Below are positions 23,583-35,639 of a DNA stretch of 64,000 nucleotides, piece by piece. The position numbers and the translations under genes were made by a program. Position 1 is the stretch's first letter. Each line of letters opens with the position of its first letter. The notes under the pieces are model-generated. The model was not told where the DNA came from and made no database searches. It saw nothing but the letters and a program-made list of their open reading frames with translations. Source of the DNA: Salvator merianae (Eukaryota > Chordata > Lepidosauria > Squamata > Teiidae); assembly GCA_003586115.2 (NCBI GenBank), contig QVOM02000101.1, positions 29,481,289 to 29,545,288 on the forward strand, read 5' to 3'.

Positions 23583-23627
23583 ATCTATATCTATATCTAT
23601 ATCTATATCTAGAGAGAGAGAGAGAGA
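23583..23627 (+). repeat. (ATCTAT)n and (GA)n microsatellite
   Basis: ATCTAT units followed by about eight GA units; a short TATG/TG tract precedes them. Confidence 0.92.
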
Positions 23628-24877
23628 TCCAATAGTCCTCTGTATGTCTTATGTGTGATTGGGTGGTGTTTTTCCCTGGTAGTAGCCTTTGATCAGTGAC
23701 AGATTCCTATAGTGTTGGCATTACCATTTTTCCTCTCGGAAGTCTTTTTTATCTTTATTGAGCTGTTAATTCTATTTGTCCATTGTGGTATTTAGTGATT
23801 TCCTTTATGATAGATTGTTGGTAGATACTAGGGAGATTGAATGTAGCTTATGGAGGTATGTTTGTCTCATTTTGGCTGGATTCAATATTGATCTTTTCTT
23901 TACTCACTCTTAAGTTGTTTCCTCTGTGGAGTTCTGAGTTTTTCCCTTTAAATTGTCCATAGATGTGTTCTATTTCTACTTGTCTGTTCATAGCTAATTT
24001 TTATGAGTACCAGGCTTCTAGAAATGACCTTGTTTTCTTTGGTTTGGCTTGCTCTAGTTATACAGGGTGTTTTTTTGTCTGTTTGTTTTCCAACCAAGCT
24101 ACTACTGCCCTTCTGTTGGCTGATGGCAATTTCCTATTTTAAATGGCTCTTTTGCCCTGGAATTTCCTATGCAGTAAAGTCCATCACCAATTTGCTAGGC
24201 TTTTTTTTTTTTTCTTTCCAGATCTTCCAAATGTTGGTTTCAAGTGTTAACATGAAATGATTTTGCTTTGCTTTATACAAAGCAGAGATTTTTAGAGTCT
24301 AAAATCCTTTGCATCTATTTCTGCTCTGCAAATTCAACATTTTGCTTTGTAGCTTCCCCCCATTGTTGAAACTTGAGTTTGTATTGTACACAATTTTTTC
24401 TCAGACAAAATTATTCTCTAGTGCATTTCAACTGGTTAAATTTTGCTTCCCACTTCCCTTGAACTCATATCTCTAATTATGTATCCATTAACTAAAACCC
24501 AAGTCTTGGAAGGCTTGCAGTAATGTTCAAATATATATATTGAAAATTAGTTGCATCCGTCTTACTCTATGCAGTTTAATCTTAAGTGATCATTTAATTG
24601 GGGAGACATCTATATGTTAAGAAATAGAGAAAAAAATGGATAAGTAGTGCATTTATTTCTAGGCAAAGTGGCGAAAACGCCAAGGTATCTGGGGGGAAGA
24701 CACAGAACATAAAGCAATACAGAATGAAATAATATAAAATGTGTGCAAATGTAACTCATTTCAACCTGCAGCACCAACCAGCTGTGAATGGGTGAATCCC
24801 ATGATGGCTGAATCTTACTTGTCTGACTCAATTCTGCATTGATTCATTTTGTACACTACATTGTAGCCTACATTTAT
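23628..24877. other. Unassigned T-rich stretch
   Basis: Long T-rich stretch on the plus strand (roughly 23.6-24.4 kb) with no LINE protein motif that I can recognise on either strand. Confidence 0.4.
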
Positions 24878-24922
24878 GTGTGTGTGTGCGTGTGTGTGTG
24901 TGCGTGTGCGTGTGCGTGTGTA
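24878..24922 (+). repeat. (TG)n microsatellite with GC interruptions
   Basis: TG units interrupted several times by GCG. Confidence 0.95.
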
Positions 24923-26005
24923 TAAAACAAACCATAAGAGAAATGTCCTTACTCCATTTGGCAGGCTACTATATCTATCTGACCACACCTTATAGACTCA
25001 AGTCAATTTACATTCATGCAGGATCTGCAATTTCAAAGGACCTCAACATAGTGTTTTAAAAGTAGCAAAATCACTCATTGTTCAACAAAGCTATCTGCTA
25101 ATTTTTTGTCAGGTACTAAAGTTCACAATACAAGGAAGTATTTAAAGTCATTTAGCTAAGGAGCAGAAAACTCCTCAGCCATTTAAAACAAGAAAATAAT
25201 CTGAAAAAACACTGTTGGTATCACTGTATAAAGCAGATGATTTGTCACTGCAAAAACATTTACCTCTGTTGTAATTTGTTTGTTCTCCAAATCAAGGGAT
25301 GTGGGAAGTCATCAACTTCCAGAAGCTGCTGTCACTGAAGCAATGATGTTTTTGCCCATGAAACATAAATTGCCACATCTACTTAAGTACAGTGGGATGA
25401 AATTGGATCAAGACAATGAAATATCAGCAAGTGCTATTGCCAGAACCTATCCTTTTGATCCAGTAAATGACAGGTGCACTTTGTGAACATTTCTTGCTAA
25501 CAAAACCTGTCAAAACATGGATATTTTTCCCCAAAAAAATCTGCTTTAAAAGATGTGAGGAACATCAAAGTCTAAATGTAGGATGCTTTTGTTTCACCTT
25601 AGGCAGAAGACAGACATCAAAGTTTCAAAGGAGAAGGGTGCCTCTGGTCTCCATCAAACATTGCAGTTCACTAAAATGTTCACACATTTTCAGTGTTTAT
25701 CAGCATAATCAGTGTACATGTTTCCATTTGTGTCCTAAACAACCAATGTTTCCAAGTATTATTTCCTCATTTACATGCTGCAATTTCAGATTAATTGAGG
25801 TATGAGACTGAACTGAATTGTTTACAGATAAAAGGATCAATGCTGGAAAGACTAATTTATTTCAAGTGAAAATGAAAGCACTAGTTTCCATTCCCATTAC
25901 GAAGGAAAGAGAAGCTTAAGTGAAACCAGTTTTCATGACTCCCAATAGAGACCAGCTGCCCTGAGGGCCTGACTGAGGTATCATTACTGAGTAGTGATGC
26001 TGCAA
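24923..26005. other. Unassigned stretch
   Basis: No recognised element; a 112-codon frame at 25467-25805 has no recognisable content and starts in low-complexity surroundings. Confidence 0.4.
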
Positions 26006-26285
26006 TAGAGATGTACTGAACCAGTTCATTTCTGAGCCAATTCAAATAGAACTGAGTAGTTCAACTGGTTCAGACTTGAACCCAGACTACTCTCCATTCA
26101 AGGGGCCTGATTTAAATGCAATTATCCTTAAAAAAGAAATCTTTTCTCATTGATTTCTAAAGATGATGATGATGATGATGATGATGGTGATTATAATGAG
26201 CAGGTTCAAACCTGCTTGACATTTGAACATTTGAACTGGAACAAGGTCAAGCTGGCTGGTTCTGATCTGAACCAAACACCATGAA
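26006..26285. repeat. Degenerate 'GAACCAGTTC' interspersed repeat
   Basis: Starts 'tagagatgtactgaaccag' and is full of alternating GAAC/GTTC words (GAACCAGTTC, TTCAACTGGTTC, GGTTCAAACCTGC, TTTGAACTGGAAC). Similar segments begin with 'agagatgtgtatgaac' at 28488 and 'tagacatgtgcatgaac' at 33036, so this is a repeat family, possibly a hAT-type non-autonomous element by its TAGAGATGTG-like start. Target duplications were not found. A (GAT)n tract at 26161-26188 sits inside. Confidence 0.5.
26161..26188 (+). repeat. (GAT)n short tandem repeat
   Basis: About nine GAT units, the last one interrupted by GGT. Confidence 0.93.
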
Positions 26286-27479
26286 ACTGAGATAGATGCT
26301 ATATTGCTGTTATATGTCTCCATCCAGCATGGACCATCCAACATGTTGCACCTGGATGATGCAAAAGGTTTTTGATGGTTTCAAGTTGTGCCAGTAGCAA
26401 ATGGATTAAGAATCTGCATTCTGCTAATAGATCCCCTGGTTTAACACCACTGACATCTTACATTATTTTGTTTCACTCACCATTCAGAGAAAACAATTAT
26501 TCTTCTGGGGTAGATTCACCCAGAACAGATTCTATTTTTTTCCGTCTCACCACCATTGTTTTACTTGGGTTTGATGGTCACCTGTTTTTTGTCAGTAATG
26601 ATACTGTACAATTCCTATTATAGCTAAGAAACACAAAACAATGACAGTTCACAAAAATCACTAGCCAAAGATATGAACACTGTAACTTTTAGCTGGAGCA
26701 ATAATTTTGGTCCATGTTGATCTGCTTGAAGGAATGTATACACTGTTGAATGAGAAATGAGGTGCACAGTTAAGCCAACTTCAGCTTTATTGTTTGATAA
26801 AAGTTCATTCTGTCACTGTGAACACTGAAGATGCATTTTTGCAGATAAGCATCTCAAACAGGCAATGTAAGCTGAACTGTGGAAATATGTGTTAAGACAA
26901 GAACAATAGAATACCTCTGCTATCAATTTACCATAAACTATCCAAAATGACTGGCTAAGGTGATTTTTTTGAAGAAACTGTTAAGTAGGTTAATACTTTG
27001 TTGACAATGTGAAACCTACAGCAATATGGAGTACATTTGCAGCAAAAGTGGTTTCTAGTCCATTTAATAGTTTTGCAAGGAAATCAGGCATACCCTTTGC
27101 TGCACAAATGCTACTGAACTAAACTAGATGAATTCCAAAAAGAAATGAAATATTTCTCAGCTATGAATAGAACTGGGAATATAATTTTCTAAAAACTCTG
27201 TCCTTTTTATAAAATGAAACATTTGTACAGTAAAACACAGATGACAAAGAGCTTACTGGATTGCCTATCTTGCCCTTTTCAAGACAAAAATTCTCAAGCC
27301 AAAAATTATGGAGACAAATCAAGAGAATAAATATGAATGGACCCATCAAACTCCTTGTCAACTTTTTTTTTTTACAGTTTTATTAACGATTAAATGAAAA
27401 ATGACAAAGTTAGGAAAAGTAACAAACTTGCACCAGAAACTATCAGAATCCTACTTTCAGCTTAGATGCTGTGACACCA
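26286..27479. other. Unassigned stretch
   Basis: No recognised element or exon. Confidence 0.4.
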
Positions 27480-27670
27480 GGTAGGTGCAAACACACCTTA
27501 CCAGGAGATGGCTATCACCTCCTGGTAAGGCTGTGGATTAGTGTTCCACAGGTATCCACTATCGGGAGTGGCTGTAGTCTGCTCCTGGCTGCTTGAGCCT
27601 CCACAAAGATTGGACACAATTGGCTAGCACGCATTGATGATGCTTACTAGGCCATAGTGTGAACAGGCCC
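27480..27670 (-). mobile_element. Short family-1 TIR element
   Basis: The right end reads TAGTGTGAACAGGCCC. Two hairpins stand in tandem: CCTTACCAGGAG/CTCCTGGTAAGG (27497-27530, perfect 12-bp stem) and CTGTGGA/TCCACAG just after. The segment CTGTAGTCTGCTCC and following GAGCCTCC is shared with the copy at 8950-9346. The left end is unclear. Confidence 0.62.
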
Positions 27671-27799
27671 ATTATATTATGGGGATATTTTATTCAACAG
27701 GAAGTTGCAGGGAAAAGTCCAGTATATTCAGCAATGAAACATGCTGAACTCATTCTTTTTTTAAAAAAATCATCGTCATCAACAACAACATCATCATCA

Positions 27800-28480
27800 C
27801 TTAATAGTTATTATATCCCACCTTTTATCCAGAGTTCCCAGGGTGCATTAAAAACCAAAAAATAAACAACGGACATCAATTCTAAATTTAACACAGCCCT
27901 CATTTTCTTTCTTCCTAGCAGGACAACATTCAGGGGAAGATAAAGATCAAATGTCTGGGTGAAGAGGTACATTTTAATTAGCCACTGAAAGCCATATAAT
28001 ATTTGTGTCTGGTGTGGTTCCACGGGGAAGATGTTCCAAAGCTTGGAGGCCACTATAAAATGTCCATTCATGTGTCACCACCCTTTGCAATTCTGAGGGT
28101 GGCAATATTACCAGAAGGCCTTCATTTTGTGATCTTAATGATTTATAAGAGACAAGGACATCCTTCAGATATTCAGGATCCAGGGCATTTAGGTCTTTAT
28201 ACTTGTCAACATCAACACCTTGGCTAAGCTCAGTAGTGAACAGGTAACAGTGCAGTTATTTCAAAACTGGTACAATGTATGTCCTGCCAGAGGCTTCTGT
28301 TAGCAGTTGAGCTACTGCATTTTGCACTAGTTCCATCTTTCAGACAATCTTCAAGGGTACAGTGTAGTGCATTACAGTAGTCTGGTCTGCAGGTTACTCA
28401 AACAAGATCAGCACAGCCAAGTTATTCCTATCTAGAAAAGGCCAAACCTGGTAAATCAGTCAGAGGTAGTGGTAAGCACT
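27800..28480 (-). repeat. Old LINE-like repeat ('TATCCCACC' family)
   Basis: Begins with 'ttatatcccacctttt' and runs through 'ttccacggggaagatgttcc', 'gaaggccttcattttgtgat', 'atccagggcatttaggtctt', 'gcattttgcactagttcc' and 'gcattacagtagtctgg'. The same ordered blocks occur at 43076-44560, and parts at 50225-50460 and 32380-32650. It behaves like a LINE-derived repeat in antisense, with (TTTA)n at its 3' end in the best copy. No protein motif is left, so the clade is not assigned. Confidence 0.6.
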
Positions 28481-28487
28481 CGTGGAG

Positions 28488-28760
28488 AGATGTGTATGAA
28501 CTTTTTTTTTTTCCTGTTTTGATTTTATTTGAACCACACTCTTTTGTTTGGTTCAAATTTGAACTCTTTTATTTGAATAGGCATGGTGCTCAGTTCAGTT
28601 CAAATACTTTTGAACACCTGCAGATTTGGATCATTTTTACCCTTTCTTATTTTTAACTTGAACTCTGTTTTTGGAAAGGCAGGATGTTCAGTTCGAACTT
28701 GAACTTTTGGGACACTTCTGTTCAATTTGAACTAATTCAGACCTTGTTGACATATCTTTA
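28488..28760. repeat. Degenerate 'TTTGAAC' interspersed repeat
   Basis: Starts 'gagagatgtgtatgaac' and contains many TTGAAC/GTTCAA words, like 26006-26285 and 33036-33420. A poly-T run follows the start. No clear ends. Confidence 0.5.
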
Positions 28761-29639
28761 CTCCTAGATTCTCATGACGAATCTCTACTTCAAGACCGCA
28801 ACTTCAGAAATCTCTTTCTGTTCGTTGGTCTGTTCTTTGATCTGTTGCCCTCCTTGCTCTCTTCCTCTAGTTGAATCTATTGAAATATCTAACTCTATAA
28901 AAACTTTTTCTGCAATCTCTTTATTATTTATCTTATATATATTTCTTATTTTCATATACTAGTAACTCCAATGGGTAAGCTCATTTGAAGGTTCTACTAT
29001 TGTTTGAGCAACATCACACAGCTGAACAATAAGAAGAAGCAGTAAGAGTCAAAACACCATAGCCACATAAAGAGCCAACTATGAGAAAGAAGAAAGAAGT
29101 GGCAGCAATAAAAGTTATGTTGAAAACCATTTGGATATGAAACGACATTCAGTATAGATAACTTAAAATAAGCAATATGATGATATGGGGTCCTAAATCA
29201 TTTTGAAACAGTAAAAAAAAACACTGCTAATATAACATGTACTCATACATTTGAATATAACAATCTTAAATAAAAAATAATAGCTATAGTGGTTATATAA
29301 TTTTTGAATTATATTATATTATTATAATATGCCATATTATAATATATTACAGATAAACCATATATTGCATATTATATGTTATAGATGAAAATAGAGCATG
29401 ACATATTCTTAGTAATAAAATGTTAGATGATTCAATATTATTACAATATTGTACTAGTATGTGGTATATAGTATTCAGAGAAAAACATTTATACTCATAG
29501 AGCTTAGAAAAAAATAGTGCATAAAATAATTCCATTGTTTTCTTATTTCTAGTTTTGTGAACAGGAACAATGTACAAATTATATTTCTCTTTAATATGCA
29601 TAGCCCACACAGAGTCCAGTTAAGAAGCGTGAAGGTATT
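28761..29639. other. Unassigned AT-rich stretch with AT palindrome
   Basis: Very AT-rich from about 29150 to 29620. Around 29321-29346 the arms TATTATAATATG and CATATTATAATA form a perfect 12-bp hairpin around one base. No coding content. Confidence 0.5.
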
Positions 29640-30028
29640 ATATACCCTGACATTTAGCCCCCTCTGGGGGAGACCAGTGAAAGAGATCTTGTTGAGATCA
29701 AGTCAGAATACAGGCTGGGAGAAAGTGGGATGAATTGGAGGAGAGGATCTGGAGGATAAAGGACTCAAAGATATTAATAATAAAGACAAAGAGCATAGAA
29801 ACAAGATTTTATTATTTTGTAAGAAATTATAAAAGGATAATTATTTAGGAATCCCAGGGTCCAAGGGAAATATCAACAAGAGATCTAAATAATAACAATA
29901 AATACAAATGGTTTAAATCTCAGGTTTAAGTGGAAAAGAATGGAAGAATTTGCACAATAATGAGCTATAGATGTATTAAAATCCAGGAGACTCATTTAAA
30001 AAGGGATCACACCCCATTGAAAACATAC

Positions 30029-30031
30029 ACA
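30029..30031. repeat. 3-bp target duplication ACA
   Basis: ACA here and at 30422-30424 flank the 390-bp TIR element. Confidence 0.65.
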
Positions 30032-30421
30032 GGGCCTGTTTGCACTTACCTCTTACTGTGCACCAGTCCACTCACTGGATAAATGCATCCATTTAGGAGA
30101 GCCACGGCAAGTCTCCTGAAGTTGCCACATGCTGCCCCAGAGTAACCCAGTGGTGGACTTCTTAAAAAAAAATACTGTCCACAGCTTGACCAGGAATAGG
30201 TAGAACACTCCCAGTCAGCAGTGTCCACAATGGTGAGTAGTTGTGGTGGTATGATTGTGACTGCACAGACATGTATAGCATCTAGATCACCATGGAAACA
30301 TCCAGGCATGTGCCAGATGTTGTCATGGACAATTGCTATGGTGATCTTGCCTGGCCTGGCCATCCACACCTTGAGTGTTGCTGGCCTATACCATAACAGT
30401 TTGGAAAGTGTGAACGGGCCC
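30032..30421 (-). mobile_element. Family-1 TIR element, 390 bp, inside L1
   Basis: The left end GGGCCTGTTTGCACTTACC and reverse-complemented right end GGGCCCGTTCACACTTTCC match at 14 or so of the first 16 positions. ACA flanks both sides. Internal hairpins include CCAGT/ACTGG 31 bp from the left end and AGATCACCAT/ATGGTGATCT around a nested AACATC/GATGTT stem (about 30284-30355). L1 endonuclease coding sequence is seen immediately before it, so the insertion postdates the L1. No transposase is encoded. Confidence 0.85.
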
Positions 30422-30737
30422 ACAGACTGTTCTATGGGGGGGGGGGAGAGAAAGAAACTGAACAATTATGATTAGCAAAAAATGTCAAAGTGGGAAATTA
30501 ATATGAAACTTAAACTCTGGAAAGAGGGAGCCAAGGGTACAATTATCTAAAGAGAAGAAAGAAGACTCATTTCAAGTTTAAAAAATAAAAGAGGAGCTAA
30601 GATGAAAGAGCAAACTGAGCTTCAGAGAATAATGGAAAATTACTATTTGGAATTACATGCTGATTCACAAATTTGCCCAAGGTCAATTGATAAGCTATTG
30701 TTGTAAATGAAAATTACTGAGATAACATTAGAACAAA

Positions 30738-30738
30738 A

Positions 30739-30769
<31 letters not shown>

Positions 30770-30773
30770 ACAA
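30738..30773 (+). repeat. (AAAT)n short tandem repeat
   Basis: About eight AAAT units inside the decayed L1 just before the reverse transcriptase block. Confidence 0.95.
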
Positions 30774-30779
30774 ACTAAA

Positions 30780-31413
30780 AGGAAATACTGGAAGTTGTTA
30801 GTAATCTAGAGTGTGGTAAGGCTCCAGGTCCAGATGGATATACAACAGTCTACTATAAAATATTTTAATATAAATATTGAAGATATATGTCAGACCAGAT
30901 ATTTTGTGTCCCAATTCAATAAGATTGATATCAAATGTTATAAGTCACACAGGAACCAACAGAAAAACTCTTGCCTTAATTTCTTATTCAAAAAGCATTT
31001 GATTTTGTGTCTCATGGATTTTTGAAATTAATATTTCGAAACATAAGAATGGGATATAGGTTAGTAGAAATTTTAAAATCAATATGTGTAGAAAACTGGG
31101 GAAATATATTCATAAATGGACACAGATCAAGAAGAATTAAAATTAACAGAGGCATGAGACAAGGAGATCACTATCCCCATTTATTTTTAACTCGGTAATG
31201 GAACCTATAATGTCATGCATATTGAATGAAAAGTGTTTCCAAGGTTATGAAGTAGCTAAAGTGGAAGTGAAAATAACACTTTTTGCAGATGGGATACTTT
31301 TAACACTTAGAAATATCAGTGATAATGCAACATATATGACCAAGATTTTAGTCTTAATGGAGAGAGTGACAGAACTAAAGGTTAGCTATAGCAGATGTTT
31401 AGGTTTTTACTAG
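30780..31413 (+). pseudogene. L1 ORF2 reverse transcriptase remnant
   Basis: In several frames it reads GKAPGPDGYTT (fingers), KAFDFVSHGFLKLIFRNIRM (motif A region, where the first catalytic aspartate should be; the FD is present), WGNIFINGHRSRRIKINRGM followed by RQGD (motif B), then LFADGILLTLRNISDNATYM (motif C). Motif C normally reads FADD; here the second catalytic Asp is replaced by Gly, so the enzyme would be dead even if the frames were restored. Confidence 0.88.
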
Positions 31414-31469
31414 AATATGAGGCCTCAAGATGTTACAATATGGAGAAAGGAAATAAAAACCTTCCAAAC

Positions 31470-31472
<3 letters not shown>

Positions 31473-31523
<51 letters not shown>
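31473..31523 (+). repeat. (GA)n microsatellite
   Basis: About 25 GA units inside the L1. Confidence 0.97.
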
Positions 31524-31526
<3 letters not shown>

Positions 31527-32275
31527 TGAAATATATGGGAGTTTGGTTGCCAAAAACCAGTCAACATAGTAAAATTTAATCACTACCAGAAGTGTAGGGA
31601 GCTAAAAAGGAAATGAAAAGTGGTCAACAAAAAAACTGTTGATATTGTTATTATACCTCTTCAATACTATTCCAATAGCAATTAATATTAAATATTTAGC
31701 AGAATGTCAAAAAGATTTAAAGAAGTATGTGGATGGGAAGAAGACTGAGGATACAATGTATTTTGGCAATAAAACAATTGCAAGAAGGTGGTTGGAGCAT
31801 ACTTCCACTTAAAATATAAGTCAAAAATTGGAAAATGATTGTTGAGATAAGATGATAGTCTATTGTTTGTAATATTTGAAATTTAAAGATATTTATTTAA
31901 TCATCATTATTTAATCATTTGTTGATAGTGTACATCAAATATTCAGATGTCACATGTATCCCCAAGACTCTTTAACATAAGATAGAGAGGATGTGTTCAT
32001 ATAGGTTCCTATATCCATTTCTTAATGTTTTCTGGGATAATAGTAGAAATACTAGGGGAAGAATTTTTAGATGAACAAGATATTCTTACACTTTCTCCCA
32101 AGACACAGTGATAAATATGGATTGATAGTAATGTTGGTAATGATCACCAAAATAAATATTGAGAAAGGATGGAAAGAATCCAAAGGCTGGAATTTTGAGA
32201 ATTGGGATAAATATCTATATAGGATGTGGGGGTGAGATTCTAAGGAATATATATTACATATTAAAAAATAGAGAG

Positions 32276-32304
32276 AAGGAGAGAGAGAGAGAGAGAGAAA
32301 GAGA

Positions 32305-32360
<56 letters not shown>
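32276..32360 (+). repeat. (GA)n microsatellite at the L1 3' end
   Basis: GA repeat of about 85 bases with a few interruptions (GAAA, GGGA). It replaces or extends the L1 tail. Confidence 0.96.
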
Positions 32361-32363
<3 letters not shown>

Positions 32364-32379
32364 AAGTACTCTTGGCTAG

Positions 32380-32650
32380 TGTTGTCACAGGAGCCTCAAG
32401 CAACAACACCTATCCAGGATCACTCTCAGATCATGTACCCATTCTTTCTGAGGCAGAACAACCAGGTCCAGAATTAGGTACATTTTAACTTCCTGCATTT
32501 AGAATCCCCTGACAAACAGTAAATCCATCTTATCTGGAGTCAGTTTCTACCCATCCCCACCACCACCACACACACATCTAGCCCATTACCGCTACCAGGC
32601 AATGATCAAACTCTGAATCACCTCCTGCTTCAAATCCAGATCACTTGGGT
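32380..32650 (-). repeat. Old LINE-like repeat fragment
   Basis: Blocks 'cactctcagatcatgtaccc', 'aggtccagaattaggt', 'tctagcccattaccgctacc' and 'aggcaatgatcaaa' match the far end of the repeat at 44340-44545 ('cccagatcatgtaaaacaac', 'attattacctccaggcaatg'). Confidence 0.55.
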
Positions 32651-32960
32651 CTGGATTAGACCAATCCACTGATCTGGGGCAGGGGAAGGTGTGGACAGGA
32701 TCAGCACCATCTGCACTAATGGTGTTGATCCAGATTAGGCCATGCCATGCCCATCACTGTGAACCTCACACAAGTTTTGCAGAAACATCCCTATGCCTCC
32801 GAAGGCTAGACACATTTGTTCCAGGCCTTGGAGCCTCTGGCTGGTGCTTTTTGGTGACACATTATGGCTCACTTGAACGGTACCTCCCCCATAGTCCCAA
32901 ACATGGGAGGCCTTGCACAGGAGGACCTCCTTAATTTGGATCATGCTCCATGTGATGCAG
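32640..32960. repeat. Hairpin-rich segment, possible TIR element
   Basis: Contains CCAGATCA/TGATCTGG (about 32636-32675) and GGATCAGCACCAT/ATGGTGTTGATCC (32699-32732, 12 of 13 pairs). The style matches the family-1 elements, but no termini or target duplications were found. Confidence 0.45.
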
Positions 32961-33035
32961 ACAGAGTGGGCTAAGGGGTGGGGGCAAGCTTCTAGATTAA
33001 GGGTCTGTGAAAAAAGGTCCTGAGTGACTTTGCCC

Positions 33036-33420
33036 TAGACATGTGCATGAACATTTTTTGTTTGGTTGGTTTGAATTGAACTAAACAGAAACTGGTTTGA
33101 ATTAAAACTTTTTTTTTTTTTTTTTTCCCCCTTTGAACAGCAGGGTGTTTGATTTAAAAAAGATTGAAATATGTAAACCATTTATTTCCAGGGATCTAAT
33201 ACGTAGCTAAATACCCTGACTCATTTTGTTTTTCTTCTGGATAATTACTTTTCATTTCAGAATTGGTCAGTGTTCTTTCTTTCCATGCAGTTTAATGTGA
33301 TTAAATAAATAAATAAATAAATCCACAATTAAGGAGAACTTTGGATACAATATCAAGTTAAGAATAGAATGTCGTTCATGCATGTTCGTTTCTGCTAGTA
33401 GAGACGTGTGCAGTAGAAAT
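33036..33420. repeat. Degenerate 'TTTGAAC' interspersed repeat
   Basis: Starts 'ctagacatgtgcatgaac'. Near 33368 it has 'gttcatgcatgttcg', roughly the reverse complement of the start, then 'tagagacgtgtgcag' as if another copy began. An (AAAT)n tract lies at 33302-33322 and a poly-T run at 33108-33126. Confidence 0.45.
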
Positions 33421-35639
33421 TACACTGAATGAAAGCTTTGAACTTGGTTTTTACAGAAATTACCTTTTTTCCCATCAAGAGCCAGAAAAGGAAAGATATG
33501 GCATGGTTATATAATCATGCCAATGGCATCCAATTGAGATGTCAAGTCAGCAAACTATAGAGCACATAGCAATAACATTCTGTTTCAGAGTTATGTTACG
33601 CAAACATATTTTAAGCAATTTTTGAGGGAATTGTGAAATGAACAATAGGTAAAACATGTCAGTTCCCTTTTGTGCAAAAGGCAGACAGAAATGGAACTGC
33701 TTACTTTTTGATTCAGCCACAGATTTGTTTTCTACAAAATTATAGTGTGCAGAATATAGGAAGTCACTGTTTGATTTTATTGGGAAGACTTTTATAAATT
33801 GCTTGGTATGGTAGTTTTTATGTTATAGATCTGTACTACGTGAAAATTATAAAAGTACTTCATTAAAATTTAAAATCTAATAAGATTTAATGATTTTAGA
33901 TATTAATCTACAGTAAGTGTTTAAACAAGAGTTTTAAAAGAAATTCCTATTCATGGAAATGAAGGGACAATGAGCTGAAATATTTATAAAAGAGTCAGCC
34001 AGTTGATACTATTATAAATGAAAATATGAGAATAAATGTCCATAAGATGCAGCATGCAATCGAAGACGGCAGCAGGGAAATAGAACATTAAAAAAGAGGA
34101 GACAGAACAAAACTTTTAAAACAAAACAGCTAACCATAGCTGTAGCAGGAAGCAAGCATGGCAATTAAAATTAAACTTCAAATTTGCTTTCAGATAGTGG
34201 CTTCTCATTTGGTGTAATTTGGCCAGTTTGGTATGATATGACATCTAATTTATAGTGTGGGTAATGTTTTTCAAGGCCTCAAAGAACTTGACAGAGTATC
34301 TCCTCCCATATTGGCTTGCTTAAGTTTTAAGATAAGCAGCAAAAGCTATTTGACAATTCCAAAGCAATGCAAATCTGCTTTAATACAAAAAAGGGCCTAC
34401 TTTGCCATGGCAGCCCTATAATGGAATATCCTCATGCATGAGACACAGCTGGCTTTGATAATAATGAGTTTTTTGTGCCAAAATTTTGCCTTTATTCAAG
34501 AGCTTCATAGGACATCAATGTTTTGGAACATTGTTGGAATTGTATCAGCTTTGTTGTTGAAACTCTGCCCTTTTGTTAAACTACTTCCATTTTGTTAGAC
34601 TTTGAATGATTTTTAAAATGAAAGGAAAAATGAAATAATCATGTTTCAAACAAACAACAAATAAATCATGAAAGTTAGGATCAAGTGCTGGAATGGCCCC
34701 TGATATGAAAACATTGTTGGGGACCACTACAAGCAGAGTTTGCTTTAAAACAGTCTCCCCAGTATTCCTGATAGTGGACAGGAATATTCAGGAACAAAGC
34801 CCATTGCCATTTTGGCAGACTCCCAGAAATGACCGCAGAAATGGGTCATTTCTGCTTGCCCATTCTCAACTAACAACTTCAGAGGCAGAGAACTTACATT
34901 TCCAGTCTCTGAAGTTGTGCCAGGACAAACTGTAGCAAAGCAGACAGCCCTGGTGTGTCCCACTGGCCACCATTCCAGTCTTGGCCCAGATTTTCCCATC
35001 CAGTCCAACATATGGGTTCCATGGCACACATTAGTGCACCATGCAAAAATTGTCTAAGAGTCTGCAGCATAAGCATGGCAATGGAAAACAATGGAAACTT
35101 GCTATAGGGTTTTTCACATTATAAACAGTTTTCACAGAACAAATCACACTCGTATGAGGGGCAATTGTAGTCAGCGTCATGTCTGTTGATATGGCATTCT
35201 GCATTTTTGTGAGTCTACCCTTTAAACTCTTCAGAATATTTAAAATGGTGAATCTAAACATTTAGAAAGATGTCTTGTAGGTCCACCTTGAAAATTTAAA
35301 TTCATCACAGAGCTTTACCCTTTTTAAAACATAGTTTTTGAGTTTTGTATATTTAATTAGAAAAAAAAAAATAGATAATTCTTATGCAAACATTTCATTT
35401 CTGCATACCTTGCACATTCATGTCATTCACTAGATTTGGACTTCCCATAAATATGCTTCACATTTGCTACTTATTCCTAAATCAAAGAAATCTGTGCATC
35501 ACCAGACAAATACTTGACACTACTGGTTTCAAACATCCCACTGTGCTGTTGGGATGAAGAAGACCAAGTATGTAAAAATATGTTCTGACTTTTCCCATAT
35601 CTGATGTATGGTGGTTCTAGCAGACATGTCAGGTTGTTT
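33421..35639. other. Unassigned stretch with one strong hairpin
   Basis: No family recognised. At about 34872-34918 ACAACTTCAGAG pairs perfectly with CTCTGAAGTTGT, and just upstream AAATGACC pairs with GGTCATTT (34827-34852). This could be part of a non-autonomous DNA element between about 34690 and 35060. Confidence 0.4.

Larger units (their letters stand above)
29640..32270 (+). mobile_element. L1 LINE, long but heavily decayed
   Basis: Blocks of L1 appear in order: an ORF1 C-terminal-like segment (about 29640-29860), the start of ORF2 endonuclease (NGLNLRFKWKR with a following ESRRL-like block, 29890-30030), reverse transcriptase (30780-31413), the downstream linker (LKYMGVWLPK, about 31526) and the C-terminal tip (GWKESKGWNFENWDKY-like, 32150-32230). 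Total L1 length excluding the inserted TIR element is about 2.2 kb, so several parts are deleted. Many stops and frame changes are present. A family-1 TIR element interrupts it at 30032-30421. GA repeats interrupt it near 31473 and follow it at 32276. Confidence 0.8.

Noticed and set aside
25467..25805. 112-codon frame as a possible host exon
   Set aside because: No recognisable domain, no credible splice sites at its ends, and cysteine/phenylalanine-rich composition typical of chance translation of AT-rich DNA.
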